A program made the position numbers and the translations under genes. A stretch of DNA of 64,000 nucleotides from Cognataquiflexum rubidum (GTDB lineage Bacteria; Bacteroidota; Bacteroidia; Cytophagales; Cyclobacteriaceae), in assembly GCF_022538115.1 (NCBI RefSeq), contig NZ_JAKZAL010000006.1, positions 172,016-236,015 on the forward strand. The letters run 5' to 3'. The notes beneath the pieces are model-generated. The model searched no databases. It was not told the DNA's origin and saw only the letters and a list, made by a program, of their open reading frames with translations. Numbering within the stretch: the stretch's first letter is position 1; each line of letters opens with the position of its first letter. Shown here in pieces: positions 33,702-42,190 of this stretch.

Positions 33702-33877
33702 TTCTTAAATTTTATTAAACTTTCAATCCTAAAGTAATTTCATCCGATTTTAGTTCCTTCCAAAATTTCTCTTTTGCTACCTTTCGGCACAAAAGATTAT
33801 TTTCTCAGGGGCAAGGTTATTGCTTTGTGTTCTTTAACCAATGCCTGTTACCTTCAAAGTTCGAATTTGCCTTTCCT

Positions 33878-35275
33878 ATGCTTTCAAAATATACACTTTC
33901 CATTTTCATCCTACTGATTGCGTTTTCTTCCTGTAAAACCATCAAGCCTGACCGCCCGCCGGCTTCTTCAGGAATTGAACTTCCGCAAGCCATCTCCAAG
34001 GTTAATGTACCCATAGAAATCCCTCTTTCTTACATTGAAACCAACCTCAACAAAGATTGGAATAGCAAGTTGTTTGCAGAAACCGGACTTCCTATCGGAA
34101 GCGGACTTACCACCGATATCGATGTGACCAGAACAGGCAAAATTGCGCTGACAGGATTGGGAAACAATACGCTTAGGGTCAAAATGCCGATGAACCTCAA
34201 AGGAGACCTGAAGATTGAGAAGAAGGTTTTTGGTCAGTTATTATCCACCAATTTTCCCTTCAATGAAAATATCAGTCCTGAAATAAGTTTCATTCCCGAA
34301 ATAGGAACCAATTGGGAGTTGGGAATCAAAAACCTTGAAATAGAAAACTGGGGCCGCTCTATGAAGTATAACCTGTTGGGTTTTGAGATCGACTTGGATA
34401 AGGTGGTCAAAAGCCAACTTAAAACCGTGCTCGACAATCAGCTATCGGCGGCCAATCTCAGCCGCTTTGATTTCAAAAGTATGGCTCAAGAAACCTGGGA
34501 TGTTTTTTCTGAACCCTATACCATGACACAGCAGGGTTTGGAAATCCATTTTTACAGTATTCCAAGCAAATTGAAATTAACAGAGGAGATCACGACGGAT
34601 CAACAATTGAAGCTCTACATTGGCGTCGAAGGAGAAATGATATCCAAGATCGGGTCAAAACCAATTGTCCCAAAATCCCCTTTGCCCAATATTGATGTCA
34701 ATGAAAATAAAGAAAACGAACTTGAATTGATTCTTCCCCTGATCCTACGCTATGAGGATTTGGATGGCTACCTGAACAAGGAAATGTCAGGCAAAATAAT
34801 TAAAATCGACAGCAAGACGGAGATGGTCCCCACCAATCTTAAAACCCAAAAATACGGAGACAAGACTTTGTTGTCCATGGATTTTACCGGTATCCGAAAA
34901 GGAAAAAAGGATATCAAAGGCAAGATGTATTTTGCCGGCAAGCCTGTCTTCGACACAGCGACTGAATCACTCCGGTTTGACGAAGCGGAGTTTGACGTCA
35001 AATCAGACAATGGCATGGCCAATATCGGTATCAGGCTGAAGAAGCGGAAAATCATGAATCAGATCAAGAAACTGGCAAACTATCCTGTCGGAGATTTTCT
35101 AGGTGAGGCAAGGAAAGAACTGGAAAAGCAGGGCAATTTCGAGACAGGCTTTGCAACCTTTCAGATCAAAAATCCAACATTAGATGTACAGGGAATCTAC
35201 AATACGGAGGAAGACGTAAGGATCTACCTCAGGTCAACAGGGAAGATGGAAGTGCGGTTGAAAGATTTTAAGTGA
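33878..35275 (+). CDS. DUF4403 family lipoprotein
   Basis: 465 aa lipoprotein starting at ATG 33878; the longer frame from GTG 33827 lacks a signal. The peptide MLSKYTLSIFILLIAFSSC ends at the lipidated cysteine. The remainder matches DUF4403: VPIEIPLSYIETNLNKDW near the start, then repeated beta-rich modules that contain LPLILRYEDLDGYLNKEM. The fold is thought to resemble bactericidal/permeability-increasing lipid-binding modules, which would fit a role in envelope lipid handling (inference). Its 3' end overlaps the convergent DUF2442 gene by 8 bp. Confidence 0.85.
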   Translation: MLSKYTLSIFILLIAFSSCKTIKPDRPPASSGIELPQAISKVNVPIEIPLSYIETNLNKDWNSKLFAETGLPIGSGLTTDIDVTRTGKIALTGLGNNTLRVKMPMNLKGDLKIEKKVFGQLLSTNFPFNENISPEISFIPEIGTNWELGIKNLEIENWGRSMKYNLLGFEIDLDKVVKSQLKTVLDNQLSAANLSRFDFKSMAQETWDVFSEPYTMTQQGLEIHFYSIPSKLKLTEEITTDQQLKLYIGVEGEMISKIGSKPIVPKSPLPNIDVNENKENELELILPLILRYEDLDGYLNKEMSGKIIKIDSKTEMVPTNLKTQKYGDKTLLSMDFTGIRKGKKDIKGKMYFAGKPVFDTATESLRFDEAEFDVKSDNGMANIGIRLKKRKIMNQIKKLANYPVGDFLGEARKELEKQGNFETGFATFQIKNPTLDVQGIYNTEEDVRIYLRSTGKMEVRLKDFK

Positions 35276-35549
35276 TTTTCCCATCATACAACTCAGATAT
35301 AGGGAATATCATATCGTAGTCATTCCAATTTAAATTCCCATTGATTATTGAAAAAGACATAAACAGGGATTTATCGAGGTATTTTCGGATTTCAGGATGC
35401 TGTGAGTCAGATAAAAATTTCTCGAAATCAACATTTTGCAAAACTCCATCAGTAAACAATATCTGAATTATATATTGATTCAAATATTTAGCCTCCTTCA
35501 CTCTCAGTGATTTGACGGCATATTCTATATTTAAGTCAGATACTTTCAT
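35268..35549 (-). CDS. DUF2442 protein (second gene of a DUF4160/DUF2442 pair)
   Basis: 93 aa protein with the DUF2442 pattern: an N-terminal VKSLRVKEAKYLNQYIIQILFTDG and a C-terminal LNWNDYDMIFPISELYDGKI. DUF2442 genes are almost always paired with DUF4160 genes and the pair behaves like a toxin-antitoxin module in distribution; DUF2442 is usually taken as the antitoxin or DNA-binding partner. Its start overlaps the DUF4160 stop by 4 bp (ATGA), so the genes are coupled. It overlaps the end of the convergent DUF4403 gene. Confidence 0.85.
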   Translation of the reverse strand: MKVSDLNIEYAVKSLRVKEAKYLNQYIIQILFTDGVLQNVDFEKFLSDSQHPEIRKYLDKSLFMSFSIINGNLNWNDYDMIFPISELYDGKIT

Positions 35550-35848
35550 TTGATTTTGGAGATAACTTCAAATTCTACTTTTTTCTTTTCTTTAAAATAC
35601 GATTCCCATTTGTTGGCAATTTGAAAATGATAGGTCGATACAAATATCCTGAAATTTAATAAATCCCTCCCTTTTAGTGGCTTTTTTCCTTTGATATTTG
35701 AAATCTGGATTTCAATAATTTCCTCGTTTTCAAAAATGAAGATTGCTTTGGATTCGAATTCGCCTTTCTGACCATGAACATGAATAGGTTTATGGTCATT
35801 CGAATAAAAGAAAAAAATGATCCCTAAATATTCATAAATTTTGGGCAC
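35546..35848 (-). CDS. DUF4160 protein (first gene of a DUF4160/DUF2442 pair)
   Basis: 100 aa, opening with MPKIYEYLGIIFFFYSNDHK and the conserved PIHVHGQKGEFESKAIF segment that defines DUF4160. The function is unverified; distribution suggests the toxin half of a two-gene module. It is divergent from a second TA-like pair starting at 35908, the two promoters sharing only 59 bp, so cross-regulation is possible. Confidence 0.85.
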   Translation of the reverse strand: MPKIYEYLGIIFFFYSNDHKPIHVHGQKGEFESKAIFIFENEEIIEIQISNIKGKKPLKGRDLLNFRIFVSTYHFQIANKWESYFKEKKKVEFEVISKIK

Positions 35849-35907
35849 GTGAATTATCCATTTGATCTTGCTAAATTTAGTGAAACTAACTCTTAATTTT
35901 GGAAATT

Positions 35908-36210
35908 ATGTCAGAAAAACCCAAACCCATATTTCATAAGCGGATCTTTTGGGATGTGGATTTCCAAAAGCTTGACTATAATGCCAAGGCCAATTTTATT
36001 ATTGAGCGGGTATTTGAGCGAGGCGATGTGGATGACATAAGGAATTGTAGGAGGTATTATGGGGATGAGAAGATTACTAGAGTCCTTTTGAATGCTAAAT
36101 TTCTCCCTGAAACCAGGATGTACCTGGCAGCAGCCGTTATTGATAAACCTATCACAGCTTTCAGATGCTACGCCTTGAGACAGTCGAATCCGGGACTTTT
36201 TCCATACTAA
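35908..36210 (+). CDS. DUF6922-type protein, antitoxin-like partner of the AbiEii gene
   Basis: 100 aa from ATG 35908 (MSEKPKPIFHKRIFWDVDF); the frame could begin at a TTG three codons earlier. The segment DYNAKANFIIERVFERGDVDDIRNCRRYYG matches the small DUF6922 proteins that precede nucleotidyltransferases in Bacteroidota and are treated as antitoxins or transcription regulators. It overlaps the next gene by 46 bp, unusually long, so the two are tightly coupled. Confidence 0.75.
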   Translation: MSEKPKPIFHKRIFWDVDFQKLDYNAKANFIIERVFERGDVDDIRNCRRYYGDEKITRVLLNAKFLPETRMYLAAAVIDKPITAFRCYALRQSNPGLFPY

Positions 36211-36791
36211 ATTCAATGATGAAAATTCCTGAGCTAAAGGGATTTTCATTGGTTGGAGGCACGGCCCTTTCCTTGCTATATGGTCATAGAATATCGGTTG
36301 ATTTGGATTTATTTTCCAATGAAAAGTTTGATAATATAATTGTCAATGAGGCTTTGGTAAGGGAGTTTGGATCTGACTTTCTTGTGGAGGAAAAGCCTCC
36401 CCATTTTGGAATATTTTGCTATATCCAAGATATCAAAGTCGATTTTATCCGACATCCCCATCCCATCATTCGTCCCATAAAAGAAATAGAAGGAATCCGG
36501 TTCTTTTCTAATGAGGACATCATAGCGATGAAAGTTCAGGCCATTTTAGGCAGAGGTAAAAAGAAAGATTTTTGGGATATTGCCGAATTGCTCAAACATT
36601 ACTCAGTATCGGATTTTGTAAAATTTCACAAAGAAAAATACAATACCAAAAACCTCCTAATCACCGTTCCTAAGGTAATCACTTACTTTGGTGATGGCGA
36701 GGAAAGCGAGGATCCTGTTAGTCTCAAAGGCCAAACATGGAATAGTGTACAGAAAGAAATCAAAAAAAAGGTGAGTGAATATCTAATTTAA
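36165..36791 (+). CDS. Nucleotidyltransferase, AbiEii toxin family
   Basis: 208 aa nucleotidyltransferase. The catalytic pattern is GGTALSLLYGHRISVDLDLF, with G31-G32 and the metal-binding D46 and D48, followed by the third carboxylate region DIKVDFIRHP. AbiEii-type toxins transfer nucleotides to tRNA or other RNAs and arrest growth, often during phage infection. The upstream DUF6922 protein is the expected antitoxin. The ATG at 36165 gives MLRLETVESG; later starts at 36219 or 36222 would also retain the whole domain, with no overlap to the upstream gene. Confidence 0.85.
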   Translation: MLRLETVESGTFSILNSMMKIPELKGFSLVGGTALSLLYGHRISVDLDLFSNEKFDNIIVNEALVREFGSDFLVEEKPPHFGIFCYIQDIKVDFIRHPHPIIRPIKEIEGIRFFSNEDIIAMKVQAILGRGKKKDFWDIAELLKHYSVSDFVKFHKEKYNTKNLLITVPKVITYFGDGEESEDPVSLKGQTWNSVQKEIKKKVSEYLI

Positions 36792-36843
36792 ATGGGGAAG
36801 ATTTGATTTTACATCTGAGTCTTAATTTTTAAATAATAATGAT

Positions 36844-37071
36844 ATGAAAAAGAAAATAACATTGGGAATAGAAAGCAGCCTAATCGAGTCCATTAAATCA
36901 AAAGAAACTTTTCAGCTACCAATAATGGAAAAGGATGGGGAAAATATTTTAAAAAGTGAATCACAAAAAGCTTCAGAAAGGCTTTTAGAAAAGCTGGCTA
37001 TAAGTGAGACAATCTCTGATTTTGAAATGAAAGCAATAATCCAAGATCATGTAAAAAATAAATATGCTTAA
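36844..37071 (+). CDS. Small protein of unknown function after the AbiEii gene
   Basis: 75 aa, MKKKITLGIESSLIESIKSK onwards, highly charged with no cysteine and no membrane segment. It starts 52 bp after the AbiEii gene on the same strand. The C-terminal SETISDFEMKAIIQDHVKNK looks helical. I do not recognise the family; as the third gene of a TA-like operon it may be a regulator or a second antitoxin (inference). Confidence 0.45.
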   Translation: MKKKITLGIESSLIESIKSKETFQLPIMEKDGENILKSESQKASERLLEKLAISETISDFEMKAIIQDHVKNKYA

Positions 37072-37120
37072 GAATTTTTCGAATAATCAAGAATAATAAA
37101 ATTACTAAATCATTATTTCC

Positions 37121-37795
37121 CTACCTCATCAAGCCTCCAAAATCCTTGATTCCTTTTGTTTCGGCTATTTTAAGCAACTTCATCAGCAACTGCGCAGTCA
37201 GGAAGGCATCCCCGGCTGCGGTATGCCGGTCGTCCAATCGTATTCCATAGCGGTTGCAGACAGCATCTAGGGCATACTCTTCTTTGAGGGCGGTTTTTTC
37301 GTCAAAATGAGGACCTTTCTCCAATCGCATGGCGAAATATTTGGTATCAATTACAGGGTTCAAAAACTTCCTAAATCCAAAAGGTTGCAAAGTTTTTTCC
37401 AGCATCATCAGGTCAAATCCGATATGATGACCGACAATGATATCCGAACCCAAATAACCCAAGAGTTCTTTGCCAAAATCCATCAAGGGTGAGGTTTCGA
37501 TCGGATATAGGATCTCATGTACCTTGATGGATTCCCTGTTTTGGACAGACACATCAAAATACCTTTCCATGCCGGAGGCCACCTGCATGCTGAACCCTTT
37601 GAGTTTGATGGCTCCAAAAGAAATGACATGGTCGCTTTTTGGGTTGAAGCCGGTGGTCTCGGTATCCAAAACCACAAAAGTCAATTGGGAAATCGGCCTA
37701 ACGGCAGGGATTTTTTTTTCAAAACCTGCTTCGTAAGCTTCTACGAAGGAAGACTTGGGAGTTTTTTTACCCAACAAAAAATCCAGCCATCCCAT
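37121..37795 (-). CDS. 3'-5' exonuclease, DnaQ/PolC epsilon-like
   Basis: 224 aa from ATG 37795 (MGWLDFLLGKK); the frame runs further upstream but overlaps the DUF294 gene end. DEDDh exonuclease motifs in order: FVVLDTETTGFNP (Exo I), VGHHIGFDLMMLEK (Exo II) and DDRHTAAGDAFLTAQLL (Exo III, with the His and Asp). It lies one base downstream of the DUF294 nucleotidyltransferase gene, so the two are co-translated. The same pair occurs in acetate loci of other bacteria as I recall, but its role is unknown: a repair exonuclease would not need this neighbourhood, so a nucleotide or RNA signal is a reasonable guess. Confidence 0.88.
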   Translation of the reverse strand: MGWLDFLLGKKTPKSSFVEAYEAGFEKKIPAVRPISQLTFVVLDTETTGFNPKSDHVISFGAIKLKGFSMQVASGMERYFDVSVQNRESIKVHEILYPIETSPLMDFGKELLGYLGSDIIVGHHIGFDLMMLEKTLQPFGFRKFLNPVIDTKYFAMRLEKGPHFDEKTALKEEYALDAVCNRYGIRLDDRHTAAGDAFLTAQLLMKLLKIAETKGIKDFGGLMR

Positions 37796-37796
37796 A

Positions 37797-39743
37797 TCAA
37801 CTTGTGAAAAAATCCAATTGAAAACGGATTCGCATGATTTTCTGCAGCTCATCTATGGGAGCAAAAGTGTTTTTCAGCAATTGGCGCTGCAGCTTCCCCA
37901 AATCTTCGGGATGAATGTACCTTCCCGAGTTTCCTGATTTCAATCCCTCAATGGCCCGCATCCGCATGAGGATTTCATAGGCTTTTCCGGCTTCGAGTAG
38001 GAGTTCCGTATAGTTTGGTTCAAGTTCGGCCAGTTTTTCAAACCGCTTGAAAGTATTGTTGATCCCGACGACGCGGTGACTGAGAACCAATAGCCTTGCC
38101 ATGTCTGCCAAAGGCATCATTGCCCGGAGCTTGATGTCAAATTTATCTTTTTGCTCGCCTGACTTTTCCACCAAAAAATTCCTGAAAAAACCCAAGGGAG
38201 GAGGATTGAGTAATGCATTTTTGGCAAGGAAATTTAGGAAAATAGACTTGTCGGAAATTTCCTGATAGATATGTCCGGTAAGTTCCTCGGCCAATTTTTT
38301 ATGGCCAAAAACCGCCCGAAAGTCAAAAAAAATGGTGGCGTTTAACAATGCCTGTTGGTTGGGGCTCAGAATCCAATCGGAGAAGTACTTTTTCCATTGG
38401 GATAAAGGTTGACACCATTTGGGGTTGGTGGCCATCATATCCGCAGGACAGGCCTGAAAGCCACAAAGAAACAATGTTTCCATTACTTCTTGGGCGATCA
38501 ACAGCATGTAGGCTTGGGAATTTTCTGCCAATTCTTTTGGCACATCTTCAAAAACGATGGCATTGTCGAGGTCAGTTCTGAGCAGTTGCTCCTCCCGGCC
38601 TTCGCTTCCCATGGACAGAAAGCAGAATTTCACTTTCGAAGCTTCGGGATAGTTTGGACTGTGTTTATTGATGGCCAACTGGACAGCACGTTGGATGATG
38701 ATGTCGTTGATTTCAGAAATGATGTTTGCCACAAAATCCATCGCCACTTCGTTTTCCAGATAATACTTCAAAAGCCTTTCCGCGCGGTTTCGGATTTTGG
38801 CCATTTCGTCCACTTCCCAGGTATTCATCAGGGCATTGATCAAAACCGCAGGGCTGTTTCCTTGCGAAAGCAAAATGTCATGGTCTGAAAGGATCCCTGT
38901 AACCTTACTTTTGAGGGTCCCATCTTCTGTGAAAATAAGGTGATGCAGCCTGTTTTTGATCATGGTAAGGTACAGGTCGGAGAAACCTGCTTCCTTGCTT
39001 TTGGTCATCACGGGCGAAGTCATCAATTCTTCCACAGGCGTATCATAGCTTTTTTGATAGGCCACAAGCCTATTTCTGATGTCCTTGTCGGTAATGATCC
39101 CGAGAGGAAATTGGTTTTGATCCACAATCACTATGGACCCGACACCTTTGGCTGCCATCTTTTCAACTGCGATCAGGATGGTGGTTCCTTTCTGACAAGT
39201 CAGGACATCGGTGGAATAATTAAGGTCCGATTGCCCGCTGAAGATCATCAGTCCATTGTCCTTGGACAATTCGGTAAAATCCCTTCTTGCCTTTTGAGAT
39301 TGGGAAAGGTCGCTGCGGACGACCACCTGACCGGAAGCAAATCCTGCCGCAAAATAAAGGCTTACCCTACTATTTTCATTCAGTATTTTTTCAAAAATAG
39401 AAACGGGGATGGCATACAACAAACTGTCCTCCCGGGCCTTGGCTGTCAGTATATAGGGTCTTTTTCCCAGCAAAGCCAATACCCCAAACACATCCCCTTC
39501 ATCACAGACTTCGACTACCCGTTCCTGTCCATCTTTATTTTCTGAAAGTTGAACCGAGCCTTCCTTCAGGACAAAAAAGAAATCCTGTGCAGGATCACCT
39601 TGGCTGAAAAGATGCTCACCCTGTGCAAAGTATTTTACCTCCACGCCCTTTGCCACCAATCCCAATGAGGCCTCATTGAGAAAAGTGAAGGGAGGAAACC
39701 TTTTCAGGAATTCCTTGACGCGGTTGACGATGACGTTGGCCAT
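37797..39743 (-). CDS. cNMP-binding/CBS/DUF294 nucleotidyltransferase-like sensor protein
   Basis: 648 aa, four regions in order. A cyclic-nucleotide-binding domain (about 15-125; GEHLFSQGDPAQDFFFVLKEG). Two CBS domains (about 175-300; IVDQNQFPLGIITDKDIRNR, GILSDHDILLSQG). A GlnD/GlnE-like nucleotidyltransferase (FLSMGSEGREEQLLRTDLDN, with the paired Asp). A DUF294 C-terminal domain. It would sense cyclic and adenine nucleotides and transfer a nucleotide to an unidentified acceptor. It sits between acs and the exonuclease gene on the same strand. The GS...D-D residues are intact, so activity is likely. Confidence 0.88.
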   Translation of the reverse strand: MANVIVNRVKEFLKRFPPFTFLNEASLGLVAKGVEVKYFAQGEHLFSQGDPAQDFFFVLKEGSVQLSENKDGQERVVEVCDEGDVFGVLALLGKRPYILTAKAREDSLLYAIPVSIFEKILNENSRVSLYFAAGFASGQVVVRSDLSQSQKARRDFTELSKDNGLMIFSGQSDLNYSTDVLTCQKGTTILIAVEKMAAKGVGSIVIVDQNQFPLGIITDKDIRNRLVAYQKSYDTPVEELMTSPVMTKSKEAGFSDLYLTMIKNRLHHLIFTEDGTLKSKVTGILSDHDILLSQGNSPAVLINALMNTWEVDEMAKIRNRAERLLKYYLENEVAMDFVANIISEINDIIIQRAVQLAINKHSPNYPEASKVKFCFLSMGSEGREEQLLRTDLDNAIVFEDVPKELAENSQAYMLLIAQEVMETLFLCGFQACPADMMATNPKWCQPLSQWKKYFSDWILSPNQQALLNATIFFDFRAVFGHKKLAEELTGHIYQEISDKSIFLNFLAKNALLNPPPLGFFRNFLVEKSGEQKDKFDIKLRAMMPLADMARLLVLSHRVVGINNTFKRFEKLAELEPNYTELLLEAGKAYEILMRMRAIEGLKSGNSGRYIHPEDLGKLQRQLLKNTFAPIDELQKIMRIRFQLDFFTS

Positions 39744-39754
39744 TTATTTTAGAT

Positions 39755-39906
39755 ACAAGATGTGATACACATATCAGACTCAAGACATGAGACACAAGAC
39801 GTAAGACTAAATTTGTTGTAAGTTGGAATTATCCCTTATTGTAGACAGAATTTCACTTTGACTCAGGATCAAATCTCATGTCTTAAGTTTCACATCTCAA
39901 GTCTTA
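39755..39906. repeat. AAGAC word repeat with inverted arms after acs
   Basis: AAGACATGAGA (39782-39792) and its inverse TCTCATGTCTT (39874-39884) frame a segment in which AGACTCAAGACATGAGACAC-like words are repeated on the left and CACATCTCAAGTCTTA on the right. It lies between the acs stop (minus strand, 39909) and the DUF294 start, so it is an intercistronic structure in the acetate module. Confidence 0.6.
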
Positions 39907-39908
39907 TT

Positions 39909-41801
39909 TCATTTTCTTCCTTCAATAATCTTCGTGACCACCTCCGGATCGAGAAGGGTTGAGGTATCTCCCATATTGTCGGTGCTTCCTTCGGCCACTT
40001 TTCTGAGGATCCTTCGCATGATTTTGCCCGAACGGGTTTTTGGCAGTCCGGATACAATCTGGATTTTGTCAGGTTTGGCGATTGGGCCAATGATTTTGCT
40101 GACGGTTTCCTTGATTTCGTTGATCAGGTTTTCCTCTGTACGGTGGGACATATCACAGATCACAAAGGCGTAGATTCCCTGTCCTTTGACTTCGTGCGGA
40201 TATCCGACCACTGCTGATTCGATGACCAATGGGTGTTCGTTGATCGCATTTTCCACTTCGGCTGTTCCCATTCTATGACCGGATACATTGATCACATCAT
40301 CGACACGGCCTAAGATGCGGTAATATCCGTCATGGTCTCTTTTGACACCATCACCTGTAAAGTACATGCCTTTGTAAGTGGAGAAATAGGTCTCTTTGCA
40401 ACGCCCGTGGTCTCCCCAAAGGGTTCGGATCATAGATGGCCAAGGGTATTTGATACAAAGATTTCCTTCCACGGAATTACCGGTCAACTCATTTCCTTCC
40501 GGATCTACGATGGCCAATTGGATTCCGGGTAGGGGCAAAGTCGCAAAAGCAGGCTTTGTCGGCGTGATGCCTGCGATGGGGGACACCAATATTCCACCTG
40601 TCTCTGTCTGCCACCAAGTATCTACAATCGGACATCTTGATTGGCCGATGTGGTTGTAATACCACCTCCAGGCTTCCTCGTTGATAGGTTCACCTACCGA
40701 ACCCAATACCTTCAACGAATCCAAATTGTAAGGAGCAATGGGATCAGTTCCATAAGCCTGCAATGCTCGGATAGCCGTCGGCGCCGTATAAAATTGGTTG
40801 ACTTTGTGCTTTTCAATCACAGCCCAGAATCTTCCCGGATCAGGATAAGTCGGCACTCCTTCGAACATCAGCGTGGTCGCCCCGGACAACAAAGGACCGT
40901 AGACAATATATGAATGTCCGGTAATCCAACCGATATCTGCGGTACACCAATACACATCTCCGGGCGAGTATTGAAACACGTTTTCGAAAGTGTATTTGGT
41001 ATAGACCATGTAGCCCGCAGTGCTGTGGACAACGCCTTTTGGCTTGCCTGTTGATCCCGAAGTGTACAGGATAAACAACGGGTCCTCACTATCCATCTCC
41101 TTAGCCACGTTACTGTCCTTTTCTCCCACGATGACTTCGTGCCACCAATGGTCCCTGCCGGCTTTCATGGTTACATCCTGACCGGTACGCTGACAGACAA
41201 TCACCGTTTCTACATCGGCCTTTTCCAAAGCTTCATCGACGATGGCTTTAATGCCGATTTTTTTATTGCCGCGGTAGTTTCCGTCAGAGGTCAAAATTGC
41301 TTTTGCTCCGCTGTCAATGATCCGGTCTGTAAGTGCATTGGCACTGAATCCCGCAAAAACCACCGAGTGAATCGCCCCGATTCTCGCACAGGCAAGCATC
41401 GCAATGGCTGCCTCGGGGATCATGGGCATGTAGATGATCACCCGGTCGCCTTTTTGGATACCTTTGGATTTGAGTGCATTGGAAAATTGGCAGACCTGAT
41501 GGTACAATTCTTTGTAGGAAATCGTTCTGACATCCTCACCCGGTTCACTTGGTTCCCAGATAATGGCCGTCCTGTCTCCGAAAGCAAAGAGGTTTTTCTC
41601 AAATATATTTTCGGTGATATTCAATTTACCATTGACAAACCATTTGACATTTGGACCCTCAAAATCCCATTTCAGAACTTTGTCCCATCTTTTTTTCCAA
41701 TGAAAGGAGTCGGCTATTCTTGCCCAGAAACTTTCAGGTTCTGTAACTGACTTTTGGTATTCATAGAAGTACCCGCTGAGGGTATGTATTCTATCACTCA
41801 T
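39909..41801 (-). CDS. acs: Acetyl-CoA synthetase
   Basis: AMP-forming acetate activation: acetate + ATP + CoA to acetyl-CoA. 630 aa with the full set of ANL motifs: YTSGSTGKPKGVVHS (P-loop), WWQTETGG, YFTGDGVKRDHDGYYRILGRVDD and the C-terminal SGKIMRRILRK, whose Lys593 is the lysine that is reversibly acetylated in Acs. It is in the middle of the acetate module with the symporter and the two-component genes. The length and motifs match characterised enzymes. Confidence 0.96.
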   Translation of the reverse strand: MSDRIHTLSGYFYEYQKSVTEPESFWARIADSFHWKKRWDKVLKWDFEGPNVKWFVNGKLNITENIFEKNLFAFGDRTAIIWEPSEPGEDVRTISYKELYHQVCQFSNALKSKGIQKGDRVIIYMPMIPEAAIAMLACARIGAIHSVVFAGFSANALTDRIIDSGAKAILTSDGNYRGNKKIGIKAIVDEALEKADVETVIVCQRTGQDVTMKAGRDHWWHEVIVGEKDSNVAKEMDSEDPLFILYTSGSTGKPKGVVHSTAGYMVYTKYTFENVFQYSPGDVYWCTADIGWITGHSYIVYGPLLSGATTLMFEGVPTYPDPGRFWAVIEKHKVNQFYTAPTAIRALQAYGTDPIAPYNLDSLKVLGSVGEPINEEAWRWYYNHIGQSRCPIVDTWWQTETGGILVSPIAGITPTKPAFATLPLPGIQLAIVDPEGNELTGNSVEGNLCIKYPWPSMIRTLWGDHGRCKETYFSTYKGMYFTGDGVKRDHDGYYRILGRVDDVINVSGHRMGTAEVENAINEHPLVIESAVVGYPHEVKGQGIYAFVICDMSHRTEENLINEIKETVSKIIGPIAKPDKIQIVSGLPKTRSGKIMRRILRKVAEGSTDNMGDTSTLLDPEVVTKIIEGRK

Positions 41802-41833
41802 GGTTATATGTTTTTAGGTTATTGTAATTGATT

Positions 41834-42190
41834 TTAATTCATTAATGACTTCACTTTGGAAACCAGGTCTTTATTTGAAAAGGGTTTGGTAAGGTAAAGA
41901 TCCGCTCCTAGATTCATCCCTTTTTGGACATCTTGCTGTTTACTTTTTGCGGTCAGGAATACTACCTTGACACCTTCAATATTTTCTTTAATGTGTCTAC
42001 ATACCTCATAACCATCCACTTTAGGCATCATGATATCAAGAATAACCAGCTCGGGATGATTTTCCTTGATGATACCCATTGCTTCTTCTCCGTCTCGGGC
42101 GATAAACACCCTGAAGCCTTCTTTCTTGAAGAGAAACTCCAATGACAAGAGGATATTGGGTTCATCATCTACTATCAGTATTTTGTTCAT
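41834..42190 (-). CDS. Single-domain response regulator
   Basis: 118 aa receiver domain only, no DNA-binding output. MNKILIVDDEPN carries the acidic pocket (D8, D9), VILDIMMPKVDGYE the phosphorylatable D52, and LTAKS and YLTKPFS the switch Thr and conserved Lys. Its start overlaps the 3' end of the symporter-kinase gene by 26 bp, so it is the cognate partner. Output must be through protein-protein contact, or it is a phosphate sink. Confidence 0.93.
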   Translation of the reverse strand: MNKILIVDDEPNILLSLEFLFKKEGFRVFIARDGEEAMGIIKENHPELVILDIMMPKVDGYEVCRHIKENIEGVKVVFLTAKSKQQDVQKGMNLGADLYLTKPFSNKDLVSKVKSLMN

